Part shown: piece after piece, positions 1 through 8,655 of the stretch
Position numbering within the stretch: position 1 is the first letter of the stretch
Layout: every line of letters begins with the position of its first letter
NCBI GenBank assembly: GCA_016786495.1
Contig: JAEUUJ010000050.1
Location: 94,937-158,936 of the forward strand
Reading direction: 5' to 3'
Source: Cyclobacteriaceae bacterium
GTDB lineage: Bacteria > Bacteroidota > Bacteroidia > Cytophagales > Cyclobacteriaceae
DNA length: 64,000 nt
The notes under the pieces: generated by a model
What the model saw: the letters and a program-made list of their open reading frames with translations, nothing else
Databases searched by the model: none
Told to the model about the DNA's origin: nothing
Program-made: the position numbers and the translations under genes

Positions 1-2470
1 TGCTGCGACCGGCATTGTCACGAACGTATACACCTTTTCCATCCGGTGTGAAGTGAACGTTTTCAATGGAATTCGTGAAACCGTACACTTTCTTCGGAGT
101 TGATACATTTTTCAGGTCGTACACATTGATGAAGTTATTTTGTTCATCCGGTGTGTATAATCCGGCAGCAACCAAAACCGTTTCTGACGGATTTACGTCC
201 ATGGAATACACCTGGTAGTTCGGATTGCCGAGTTTATCCACCAGCACTTCAGCCGGCCATTGACCATTAACGTGTTTCCACTTAATGATTTTGCCATCGC
301 TGCCACCGGAGTAGATGTTATCATCCTTCGCAAGGGTGATCAACGCGCGTGCTGCGCCCAGCTCATGACCGATGAGACTCTTCGTAAGCCCATGGTCGCG
401 CGTTCGCAGTGCGGCCAGCAGCCCGTTGTAGATATCATCATCATACTCTTCACCTTCATACTTGGTGTTGAACTGATAAGCCTGTTGTGCCAGCAGCGAT
501 TGTAACTCAGGTTCACTGCTTAACTCTTTCGACTTAAGCGCCATCGCCTTTGCCTGTGACAGGTAGCTTCTTCGTGTAGCGTCCGCCCGAGCGATGTTAG
601 CCTGCCTTTCGTTTTCCTTGGCCTGCAACTCATTCGATTTTGCAATTTTCGCGTTTTGTTCAGCAAAACCTTTTTGCTTAAGCGCTTCAGCCTCCTGCTT
701 CTTGGCTTCTGCCTCACTCAAAATCGCCAATTGCTTCTGGCGGTCAGCCTCTTCCTTTGCTGCCACGGCAGCAATTCTTTGTCTGTCGGCTTCCTCTTTA
801 GCTGCAACGGCAGCAATTCTTTGCTTATCAGCTTCTACGCGCAGCTTATCAGATTCAACTCGCCTTTCTTCAGCAAGCTTAAAGTTCCTGTCCGCTTCGA
901 GTTTCTGCACGAACGCGTAAATCAGAAAGAGAATGGAAATGATTGTTGCGGTAGCAAGTACGAGCGCAGTTCTTCTCGCGCGCTGAAGCTTGCGCTTCTG
1001 CTCGAGTTCCTTGATGCGCTGCTCGGTTTCGAATTCTTTCTTCGAATATTCGAGGAACACCAGCGTACGTTCGAATGCAGGATGGTATCGTTGACCCCAA
1101 ACCAACGTGGGCTTGTGTTTCGCCTGCCAGTTCAATGCCAATTGCAGATCCGGTGGCCTCCAAAGTCCGGCCTTGCCTACCTGATACATGGAGGCGGCTT
1201 CCGCCAGGCGGATATACATCTGCACGGCTTCTGCTTCATCGTCAACCCAGTTCTTCAAGCGTACCCAGATACGCATCAAACTTTCGTGCGAGATATCGAC
1301 CATTGATTTCGATGAAATCGGAGTACCGAACGCTGGAGTCAACAACGATCTGCCCGGCTCCCGGAACTTTTCAATAACCTCTGTTACCTCTTCTTCTGAG
1401 CAATCGGCAATCGCTGCAATCTCGTTCAAACGTGTCGGACGTCTGATACCGAAGTTCTCACCGCGCTTCTCGGTAATGGCTTTAAACAGAATTTCGCAAA
1501 TGCGTTTCTGATCATCGGTCAGTTCATCGAAGGCTTCGTTCGCGTGCATCGACAACGCTTCCGCCATCGTACCGATCGCTTCGTAGTGCTTTAAGTCAAC
1601 CTGCTCTTCTTCATAATCGCGGTATAACGACCAGTAGCTCCAGGTACGCATCAATGCGTGCTGCAGAATTGGAAGCTGATCCGGGTTGTCACCCAGGTCG
1701 TTTAACAACTGCTGCACAAGACGCGGGGTAATTTTAGCTCCACCTACGGCCACCGGTCCTTCAATGGCTCTGCGTTTTTGTTCGCGCGTCAACTGCGGGA
1801 TCAGGTAGTGGCTATCGTTAATCTTTCGGGTTAGTTCGGGGAACTGTGCGCAATCTCCGATAAAATCGGAACGCATGGTGATTGCTACATAAATCGGAGA
1901 GTCAGGATAATTGATTGCTTCGATCAGCAGGTTAACGAAGGCCAGCGTCTCGTTAACGGAGTTTGGATCGGTGCTGTCTTTAAAGCGGAACAATTCCTCA
2001 AACTGGTCGACCAGGATCAGGTAGTTTACATCGCCTGATCTGCGTGATTGCTCCACAGCTTCCACCAGCCCTAAGGAACTGCTTCGCAACAAAGTCGAGA
2101 AGATGGTGCGTTTGATTTTTTTCTCTTCCGGATCGGCATCCAGGTATTCTTTGTTGTTTTTCAACAACGACTCCGCCAGGTTGTCGATCGGCCCTGCACC
2201 GGGGCGGGTTACTACAACCTCCCAGTTAGGACTCGCATCGGTGAGGAAGCCACCGTACAGAATCGGCAGTACGCCGCAATAAATGAATGAAGATTTACCG
2301 CTACCGCTGGGTCCGATAACACCTACGAACCGGCTTTTCGAAAGCTTGAGAAGAACCTCATCGCTTTGTCCTTCGCGCCCGAAGAACAAGTGGCTCTCTT
2401 CAATTTTAAACGGACGTAACCCGGGGAAGGGGTTTAAGGTCGATACCTTTTCGTCAACTTGCTGTGCCAT
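1..2470 (-). CDS. STAND-type NTPase with membrane helix, coiled coil and WD40 repeats (3' end outside window)
   Basis: This gene is open from an ATG at 2470 to the left edge, so about 823 residues are visible and the C-terminus is missing. Residues 13-31 carry the NPFPGLRPF...LFFGRE signature typical of bacterial novel-STAND (nSTAND1) NTPases. A P-loop GPSGSGKS lies at 53-60 and a Walker B segment LILVDQFEEL at 151-160. After the NTPase and winged-helix-like part there is one membrane helix near 495-515, then a charged Ala/Glu/Lys/Gln coiled coil that contains a 14-residue tandem repeat (ADRQRIAAVAAKEE). The visible C-terminal part resembles WD40 blades (GSDGKIIKWK; VYVRD). Family knowledge: STAND proteins act as ligand-triggered molecular switches, with WD40 as sensor and the NTPase as oligomerising module. 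It starts 4 nt after the triple-TIR gene and is surely co-transcribed with it. The ligand and output are unknown. Confidence 0.9.
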   Translation of the reverse strand, partial: MAQQVDEKVSTLNPFPGLRPFKIEESHLFFGREGQSDEVLLKLSKSRFVGVIGPSGSGKSSFIYCGVLPILYGGFLTDASPNWEVVVTRPGAGPIDNLAESLLKNNKEYLDADPEEKKIKRTIFSTLLRSSSLGLVEAVEQSRRSGDVNYLILVDQFEELFRFKDSTDPNSVNETLAFVNLLIEAINYPDSPIYVAITMRSDFIGDCAQFPELTRKINDSHYLIPQLTREQKRRAIEGPVAVGGAKITPRLVQQLLNDLGDNPDQLPILQHALMRTWSYWSLYRDYEEEQVDLKHYEAIGTMAEALSMHANEAFDELTDDQKRICEILFKAITEKRGENFGIRRPTRLNEIAAIADCSEEEVTEVIEKFREPGRSLLTPAFGTPISSKSMVDISHESLMRIWVRLKNWVDDEAEAVQMYIRLAEAASMYQVGKAGLWRPPDLQLALNWQAKHKPTLVWGQRYHPAFERTLVFLEYSKKEFETEQRIKELEQKRKLQRARRTALVLATATIISILFLIYAFVQKLEADRNFKLAEERRVESDKLRVEADKQRIAAVAAKEEADRQRIAAVAAKEEADRQKQLAILSEAEAKKQEAEALKQKGFAEQNAKIAKSNELQAKENERQANIARADATRRSYLSQAKAMALKSKELSSEPELQSLLAQQAYQFNTKYEGEEYDDDIYNGLLAALRTRDHGLTKSLIGHELGAARALITLAKDDNIYSGGSDGKIIKWKHVNGQWPAEVLVDKLGNPNYQVYSMDVNPSETVLVAAGLYTPDEQNNFINVYDLKNVSTPKKVYGFTNSIENVHFTPDGKGVYVRDNAGRS
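740..840 (-). repeat. Short in-gene tandem repeat in the coiled coil of the STAND protein
   Basis: Two near-identical copies of a unit of about 42 bp encode the repeated ADRQRIAAVAAKEE heptad-like segment. The core ACGGCAGCAATTCTTTG (plus strand) occurs twice, near 767 and 809. The repeat preserves the frame and probably varies the length of the coiled coil between the membrane helix and the WD40 part. Confidence 0.6.
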
Positions 2471-2474
2471 AATG

Positions 2475-3917
2475 TTACGCGTTAAATTCTGCTAATAAAG
2501 ACTTAATCGATTTTTCTGAATCGCGGAGATCGCTTTCCACGATCCGTACGTTCTGATTTTTAAATGCATCGAGGTTAATGGCTGCACCGGGTGTGGTGAA
2601 TACCGCCTTTCCTTTGATTGGTTTTTTTCTTCCAAAGCCGGGAGCTTTCAACAGGTCGAGCACTTTCATGCGTACCCACTGATCGTTCACTTTGCCTTTG
2701 TAGATGATCGCTGCATCGAAGTTTCTGAGGTTCTCAATATGCTTCTGACGCAAGTCGAGCAGTTCACCTTCAAATTCAGGAATCAATACGTTGTAACCTG
2801 CTTTTTGAATCGCTTCAATCAGTGGTTTCACATCGTTGTGATCCACGCGGTCGTGTACCAGGTAAATCGATTTGCCACCGGTGTCTTCCAATACACGTTT
2901 TTCGTGCGTATCGAGAAGTTCTTCCCGAACAATATTCTTGAAATCTTCCAGTGGTGTCTGTAAAATTTCAGCGCCTTCCTGGGCATCGGTATCGCGCTTG
3001 ATGTTATCGATGAATGCCTTCTGACGTTCGCTTGCGTTGTTGAGGGTGGGAGAGATCCAAATGAGGCGTGAGAACTGATCTTTTCCAACCTTCTGACTTT
3101 TCTCTGCGGCAAACTTGTTTTGCAGATCAACAATCGAGCGATCCGCACCATCCGGAATTTCACCGTATGCACTTCCGATCAGGTGAATGGAGAGACTTGC
3201 ATCTTCAATGTCTCTGCGTACAATTTTTTCGAGATCGCTCGCAAAGCCAGGCAGCGTTTGATTCGGCAGTACGATGTATCCATGCCGCTGAAGCTCGCGC
3301 TTGATAATGTTCCGCTGAACAGAAAGATCATGTCCTGTTTCCGCGAGGTAAATCGTTTTACGCTTGTAAATGTTCTTAACCTCGGATTTCGATGCGCCAT
3401 CCCGGAGCAGCACCAGCGTGTCGAAAATATCGTATGCCAGATCGACCATCTTCATCCAGTACTGGCGTTCCGCTTCGTTGCTGAAGTAGTCGGCATATTC
3501 GCGTACCTCGCCCGATTCAGTATCGAGTTGGTACATCTCGTACCCAATCAGTTCGCGCAGGCGCGGAGGTTGTTCCATGACTGACAGCGGAGCTTTGAAA
3601 ACCTTGAACACGCGATTGCGCGTTTTACCGGAAGCTTCCGTGGCTTTGAAAAATGCTTCGAGGTTATCAAGCGATTGTCCTGACTTGATGAAATCCTGCG
3701 ACAGCAACGTCACCGCCACTGCAGCATTGTCGAGTTTGGGCGAAGCCATGTTATCGAACTCACTCTTGAGCAGGATTCTTGGTTTCTCGCCCAGAACCTG
3801 CGTGAGCATAAGCTCCAGAAAACGCTTGAACTGAGTTACCCAACCGGCTTGTCCGCCCGGGGCTTTTTCATTGTCGCGGTCAGCAAATAATACAAGTACG
3901 TCTACTTCAAAATTCAT
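2475..3917 (-). CDS. Protein with three consecutive TIR-like domains
   Basis: This 480-residue soluble protein has no signal peptide. I see three alpha/beta units that each begin with a hydrophobic strand followed by an acidic or polar loop. Unit 1 (about 5-150) starts VDVLVLFADRD and contains a W...F...L pattern like effector TIR domains. Unit 2 (about 190-330) starts KTIYLAETGHD. Unit 3 (about 345-475) starts KSIYLVHDRVDHND and contains NLRNFDAAIIYKGK and a W-R-K-L spacing. That pattern is typical of the TIR/DUF4062-like domain that accompanies STAND ATPases. TIR domains in bacteria are often NAD+-consuming enzymes or homotypic adaptors. I cannot assign a catalytic glutamate with certainty, so activity is not claimed. 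The gene lies 11 nt downstream of the transporter-HEAT gene and 4 nt upstream of the STAND gene. The operon arrangement suggests that it transmits the STAND signal. Confidence 0.75.
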   Translation of the reverse strand: MNFEVDVLVLFADRDNEKAPGGQAGWVTQFKRFLELMLTQVLGEKPRILLKSEFDNMASPKLDNAAVAVTLLSQDFIKSGQSLDNLEAFFKATEASGKTRNRVFKVFKAPLSVMEQPPRLRELIGYEMYQLDTESGEVREYADYFSNEAERQYWMKMVDLAYDIFDTLVLLRDGASKSEVKNIYKRKTIYLAETGHDLSVQRNIIKRELQRHGYIVLPNQTLPGFASDLEKIVRRDIEDASLSIHLIGSAYGEIPDGADRSIVDLQNKFAAEKSQKVGKDQFSRLIWISPTLNNASERQKAFIDNIKRDTDAQEGAEILQTPLEDFKNIVREELLDTHEKRVLEDTGGKSIYLVHDRVDHNDVKPLIEAIQKAGYNVLIPEFEGELLDLRQKHIENLRNFDAAIIYKGKVNDQWVRMKVLDLLKAPGFGRKKPIKGKAVFTTPGAAINLDAFKNQNVRIVESDLRDSEKSIKSLLAEFNA

Positions 3918-3928
3918 TCTTTCTAGGG

Positions 3929-6900
3929 TTATAGTTCAGTGGTCAGCACGTTTGCTTTCGCCTGGGTGCTGGTAATATTCTTAATAAGTCCTTCAACAAG
4001 TTCGTGATGGTTGGCCATCACGAAATAGAAATCGGCCAGATTGATTTTAAATACAATCGACCGTTGGGTAGCCTCAATGCTCTTGGCCGGTACGGCCAGA
4101 CCATTCTGGAAAATGTCGCCATATACACTGCCGGCCTTAAGCGATTTGATTACGGTAGCATCATCTTTCAGGATAATTTCTCCGAGTGCTACGATAATGA
4201 TTGGCATACCTTGTTCTTTTGCATCGAAGGTTAGTTTTTGACCTTCATTCAGATCGATCGGTGAAATCTTGTCGAACAAGTCGGCCAGCAACACACCGTT
4301 GATGTTTTTGAACTCGGGAAGCTGCTTGAGGAACAGCACCATTTCAATACCGAGGAAGAAACCATCATCCAGGCCGTCCAGCAGTTGGTTATTCTCGATG
4401 GATGAATCGAGGAATTTTTTGTCGCGCACCGGCAGACGTTCGGAGATAACTTTATAGAAGTTTTTGTCTTTGTTATAGATCACCCATGCGGCAGTTTCCT
4501 GAAGCATTTTGTCCTGGTTGAACATCTGTGCGATCAAACCACGGCTCACGCGGAAATCTTTCAGGTAAGCCGATACGTACACCGCACATACTTTCGTCCA
4601 GCGGTTGTTCATGTTGAAGTCACGGTTCAGGATATAGTTGATTACCTGAATCGGATTGTAGCTTTCGCGCGGGAAATAAATCTGCAGCTGCTCAAGCTTC
4701 TGTTCTACCGGAATGTCATCGAAGAGCGGGAACAACTTCGGCTTAAGATCTTTCTCTACGAACAAATCCATCAATTCAAGCGCGTAGGCCACACCGTTCG
4801 GATCTCCCGATTCAATGTTCTCCCGCACCAGCTGCACGGCTTCCGGATCGTACAAAATCGAAAGCAACATGGTGATGTGATCGAAGTTCGAACGAATCTC
4901 TTCCCGGATCGCATCGCGCAGCAATGCATATTCCGCTTCGTCCGGCAACTCGCTGAGGGCAGCTAGGTTCCAGATGGTTTTGCCAAGTTCGGTTTCCAGG
5001 AGTTCTGTCACTTCCTGTGCCTGACGACCGGTTGCCCGGTAGTTGATGTATCGCAAGGAATACAGAATCTGCTTTACGATACGTTTATCCGGATAATCGG
5101 CTTTCTTCCAGAGAAGCGCGAGGGCGTCATCGCCACCGATACGGCCCATGATCTGAACAATGCGAAGCATGACCAGATCGGTTTGACCCGATTTGTGAAA
5201 GGATGCCTCCAATACAGGCAATGCAGCGGGACCGGCTTCAATCAGCGCAGCTGCTGCATCGTGACCATACGTAGGCGAGGAGAGAAGTTCCACTAATACC
5301 GACCAGGTTTCCGGCCGTTTTACTTTACGCGCGGTAATCAGCGCTTCGTGACGAACGTGTACGCTTACGTCACGCAATAATTCCAGCAGAATAAAGATGG
5401 TACGCTGGCTGATGAGTTTACGCAAAAGTTTTGCGGCAAGAATACGATCGGCCGGTTTTACAGACTTGCTGAGTTTCATCAGCTTGTCGGGCGAAATCGA
5501 CAGCAAGTCACTGTCTTCGGCTTCACCTTGTGCGCTTTTCGCCAGATTACGGATCTCCGGATTTTTGATGGTTTCTTTGTCGATTCCCAGCTCCTGAATC
5601 TTCTCAACGGCAAACGATTTTACTTTTGTGTACTCGCTTTCGGTAAGACGGATCACCGCGTTTTCAAAAAGTGTTGGTTCCAGTTTCTCCATCAGCTTCA
5701 GGCCGTAGATCACCTTATCTTCGGCTGTGCTGTTGATTTCTTTTTCAAGCACTTTGTCGACTGTGTATTCGCGGTCGATTTTGTGATCGACTTTGGCTTT
5801 ATTCTTAATGAGTGTTGTTTGCAGTGTTTCGCGGTAGATTCCGTACAGCTTGCCTGCAACAAAGTACCAGGCCACAATCAACGGGATGGCAAACACGGTC
5901 ATGTAGATCAAATCGACCAGATTAAATTTTTGGATCCCCAGGATTAATGCACCCGCTACGAGCGTGGCAAAACCCGTAACCACACCTTCCAGCTTGGTTT
6001 GCACATCAATCTTGATATTGGTTTCAATCGGGAGCAGGTAGAGCTTGAACGAAGGTTCGTCAAGTGATTCTTTTACCGACAACACAAACAGCTTGCTCAT
6101 CGCGATCATGATAAAGAATATGATAAACGATGAACTGGCGGTGGTGTAACCGAATGAAAGACCGATGGTAAGGGCAACTATGGTAAAAATGCCAATCAGG
6201 ATGGGGTTAACCAGTACTGAAGTTTTCAAACCGTAGTCAGCAATCACGCGGTCGGCTGCGAATGTTTGGAACAAAAAGCTGAAGATCACAACCGTTGCCT
6301 CAAAGTATGAAAGGAACTTGGGCAGGGCACCCGGCTTGTCGCGGAAGAATTCGGTTGACGCATTCAGAAACGAATAATCCACGAATGTCAGCGCCACCAT
6401 CGAAGCGATGATGAAGAGCGACAAAAACAATACGTATTTGTTTTTAAAGAATGAAACGGTGGAAAGTTTTTGGTTGAACTGCTTTTCGCTTTTCAGCGAC
6501 CAGCTCTCATCCGCAAAACGGCTGGAGAGAACAATAAACAGGATCGTAAAAATGATGATACCGAACAGACTGATTGTGAACAGATCTTTTACCCCGATAT
6601 AGTCAAGCAAGATCGGAATGGTGAAGAAGGAGATCAACGAGGCAAGCAACGCACCCTGGTCAACACTTCCCAACAAGCGTTTCGACTGCTTTACGTTAAA
6701 GAGACGGTTAAACGTTCCCCAGAAAACCAGCAAAACAACAAGCGTAAAGGGCGCGATCTGGGCGTAAGAGAAGAACCGGAGATAGAGGTCATCCATCGCT
6801 ACATATTCATGGCCAAACTCAATGAAGGCGGCAATAATCGTGATGGTGATTAAGCTCAGGATGGCCAGCAGGCGAAACGGGATGCGGTTTTGAAGGAAAT

Positions 6901-7120
6901 TGTACGTGAGGGTCGCAAAGAGGCCGAAAATTCCCGATAATACGAAAGCTTCCGGTAACCTTTGGCTTCCATTGTGAATGCCCAGAAACTGGGTTTGTGC
7001 GGCTACGCTAAACGTTGCCAGAAAGGCTCCCATGAAGAAGCTCATAATCAGCAACAACCCTACGCGACCGGTCTCGCCCTCCTCAACAGAGAAGACCTTT
7101 TTGAGTAGACTTTCTTTCAT
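3929..7120 (-). CDS. Nucleotide-transporter-like (Npt/Tlc-type) membrane protein fused to HEAT repeats and a cyclic-nucleotide-binding-like domain
   Basis: This protein has 1063 residues. Residues 1 to about 430 are a polytopic membrane domain with roughly ten to twelve helices, starting MKESLLKKVFSVEEGETGRV. It resembles the ATP/ADP-translocase-like (Npt1/Npt2, Tlc) branch of the major facilitator fold found in many Bacteroidota. Residues of about 480-850 are rich in HEAT-like helical pairs (for example VHVRHEALITARKVKRPETW). Residues of about 940-1050 look like a cNMP-binding beta-roll (LFDKISPIDLNEGQKL, then LGEIILKD, then AGSVYGDIF), but the phosphate-binding cassette is not canonical. 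It is the first gene of an operon with the triple-TIR protein and the STAND NTPase. Family assignment rests on architecture and pattern. Whether it transports nucleotides is unknown. Confidence 0.75.
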   Translation of the reverse strand: MKESLLKKVFSVEEGETGRVGLLLIMSFFMGAFLATFSVAAQTQFLGIHNGSQRLPEAFVLSGIFGLFATLTYNFLQNRIPFRLLAILSLITITIIAAFIEFGHEYVAMDDLYLRFFSYAQIAPFTLVVLLVFWGTFNRLFNVKQSKRLLGSVDQGALLASLISFFTIPILLDYIGVKDLFTISLFGIIIFTILFIVLSSRFADESWSLKSEKQFNQKLSTVSFFKNKYVLFLSLFIIASMVALTFVDYSFLNASTEFFRDKPGALPKFLSYFEATVVIFSFLFQTFAADRVIADYGLKTSVLVNPILIGIFTIVALTIGLSFGYTTASSSFIIFFIMIAMSKLFVLSVKESLDEPSFKLYLLPIETNIKIDVQTKLEGVVTGFATLVAGALILGIQKFNLVDLIYMTVFAIPLIVAWYFVAGKLYGIYRETLQTTLIKNKAKVDHKIDREYTVDKVLEKEINSTAEDKVIYGLKLMEKLEPTLFENAVIRLTESEYTKVKSFAVEKIQELGIDKETIKNPEIRNLAKSAQGEAEDSDLLSISPDKLMKLSKSVKPADRILAAKLLRKLISQRTIFILLELLRDVSVHVRHEALITARKVKRPETWSVLVELLSSPTYGHDAAAALIEAGPAALPVLEASFHKSGQTDLVMLRIVQIMGRIGGDDALALLWKKADYPDKRIVKQILYSLRYINYRATGRQAQEVTELLETELGKTIWNLAALSELPDEAEYALLRDAIREEIRSNFDHITMLLSILYDPEAVQLVRENIESGDPNGVAYALELMDLFVEKDLKPKLFPLFDDIPVEQKLEQLQIYFPRESYNPIQVINYILNRDFNMNNRWTKVCAVYVSAYLKDFRVSRGLIAQMFNQDKMLQETAAWVIYNKDKNFYKVISERLPVRDKKFLDSSIENNQLLDGLDDGFFLGIEMVLFLKQLPEFKNINGVLLADLFDKISPIDLNEGQKLTFDAKEQGMPIIIVALGEIILKDDATVIKSLKAGSVYGDIFQNGLAVPAKSIEATQRSIVFKINLADFYFVMANHHELVEGLIKNITSTQAKANVLTTEL

Positions 7121-7395
7121 AGATTTTCGACAAATGCTTATAAAAATCGATATAATTAAAATTATTTCCTACAGACGACAAAAAATTCACAATTAGCCAT
7201 TTTATGACATCCTAATTAAAGTGTTACTTTAATGTTAAACCGGTAAACTTCTAATTGATTTTTGATTGCTCTTTGTCCGGCGTACCGACTACCGAAAATT
7301 TTTCAGCGCTATTTATTCCAATTCCGGTCAGGGTATAATTCCTGAGCAGGATTCACCAGAATTTGATACGTTTTTACCGGGTTAAAATAATGGAG
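7121..7395. other. Intergenic region between queA and the NTT-HEAT/TIR/STAND operon
   Basis: This 275-base stretch has no supportable gene. Its right part lies downstream of queA and its left part, which is AT-rich from 7140 to 7260, must hold the promoter of the minus-strand three-gene operon. I do not find a clean TAnnTTTG box close to the start codon at 7120. Confidence 0.5.
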
Positions 7396-8583
7396 TTAAG
7401 GCAGTAAAAGGGAGCTGTCGCCATAGCTCAGGAAGCGGTATCCCCGGCTCAGCGCCTCGGCATACACCTCCCGCCAGCTTTCGCCAATGAAGGCGGCCAC
7501 CAGCAGGATGAGGGTAGACCCTGGCTGGTGAAAATTGGTGATCAATCCGCGGCACAGCCGGAACCGGTAGCCCGGGTAAATGAAGATCGAAGTCGTACCT
7601 GTAATGGAAGTCAGTTGCCGGGCGTCCATGTGGCGCAGCACGGCACGTAACGAATCGGCCGGGTTAACGGTCTCCGGGAGTTGGTAGGGATCCTGTTGTG
7701 AAACCGAAAAATCAGCATCCGGTTTCAATGTGAGCTTAACACCATACCAGTACAGGCTTTCCAGCGTACGCATGGAAGTAGTGCCTACCGGGATAATTTT
7801 CTGCTCGTGGCGGAGGAGGTTTTCAATGGTCTGACGCGTGATGGTTATTTGCTCATGATGCATCACGTGATCAAGTGCGTTTTCAGCTTTTACCGGTTGA
7901 AAGGTTCCTGCACTCACATGCAACGTGAGAAAGTCGCGGGTGATGCCTTTTTTATCCAACGCATCAAAAACGCGGTCGGTAAAGTGCAGGCCTGCGGTAG
8001 GCGCTGCAACCGCGCCCTCGTGATTGGAGTAAATGGTTTGATACCGAACGGCATCCTCTTTTTCTACCGAGCGCTTTATATAAGGAGGCAGGGGCGTGCT
8101 GCCGGCAGCAGTGATGATTTCAGAGAATGTCAGGTTTCCCGGCCAGGAAAACGATACGATCCCCTCCAACCGGTTTGATAGTGAAGCGGTTAACACAACT
8201 CCGTCAATATTCTTCGTTAACGTCTGGGTAGCTTTCCAGCGTTTTAGGTTTCCGATCGCGCACCGCCACGCACACTTATTTTTGGCGAGCATAGCCGAGG
8301 CGAGCAGCGTATCGGGTGCAACCGGATTCAATAAAAACACTTCGATATCCGCCCCGGATTCTTTTTGAAAATGAAGTCGTGCGGGAATGACTTTTGTGTC
8401 GTTAAACACGAGCAGCGAATGGTCCGGAATAAAGTCGGCAAGACTTTTAAATTGACTGTGTTCAATCGCTTTGCTTTTGTAAACGAGCAGTTTTGACTCA
8501 TCGCGAATGGCCAGCGGCTGGTACGCAATTCGGTCGTCGGGCAGGTTGTATGTGTATTCCTGAATATTGATAAATGACTGCAT
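7396..8583 (-). CDS. queA: S-adenosylmethionine:tRNA ribosyltransferase-isomerase
   Basis: QueA makes epoxyqueuosine in the tRNA wobble position by transferring and isomerising the ribosyl part of S-adenosylmethionine onto 7-aminomethyl-7-deazaguanine. The 395-residue protein shows family blocks in order: YNLPDDRIAYQPLAIRDESKLLV at the N-terminus, LLVFNDTKVIPARL, TPLPPYIKR, YQTIYSNHEGAVAAPTAGLHF, HVSAGTFQPV, GTTSMRTLES, and LITNFHQPGSTLILLVAAF near the C-terminus. It is longer than the roughly 350 residues of E. coli QueA, with extra sequence after the NDTKVIPARL block and before the C-terminus, as is common in Bacteroidota. The gene is divergent from menC, and a TAATTTTG promoter element lies 22 bases upstream of the ATG. 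Confidence 0.95.
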   Translation of the reverse strand: MQSFINIQEYTYNLPDDRIAYQPLAIRDESKLLVYKSKAIEHSQFKSLADFIPDHSLLVFNDTKVIPARLHFQKESGADIEVFLLNPVAPDTLLASAMLAKNKCAWRCAIGNLKRWKATQTLTKNIDGVVLTASLSNRLEGIVSFSWPGNLTFSEIITAAGSTPLPPYIKRSVEKEDAVRYQTIYSNHEGAVAAPTAGLHFTDRVFDALDKKGITRDFLTLHVSAGTFQPVKAENALDHVMHHEQITITRQTIENLLRHEQKIIPVGTTSMRTLESLYWYGVKLTLKPDADFSVSQQDPYQLPETVNPADSLRAVLRHMDARQLTSITGTTSIFIYPGYRFRLCRGLITNFHQPGSTLILLVAAFIGESWREVYAEALSRGYRFLSYGDSSLLLP

Positions 8584-8604
8584 CGGTTATCCTCAAAAGG
8601 CAGG

Positions 8605-8612
8605 CAAAATTA
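8605..8612 (-). promoter_or_regulatory. Probable -7 box of the queA promoter
   Basis: The minus strand reads TAATTTTG, an exact match to the Bacteroidota -7 consensus TAnnTTTG, 22 nt upstream of the queA start. A convincing -33 TTTG at the usual 19-20 nt spacing is not visible. Confidence 0.45.
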
Positions 8613-8655
8613 ACCCGGAAAATTATTATTTAATTTGGCGCTAGTTTACTGCTGT

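Noticed and set aside
594-1306. Plus-strand frames opposite the STAND gene
   Set aside because: Shadow frames. The minus-strand gene has a P-loop, Walker B and coiled coil and is clearly the coding one.
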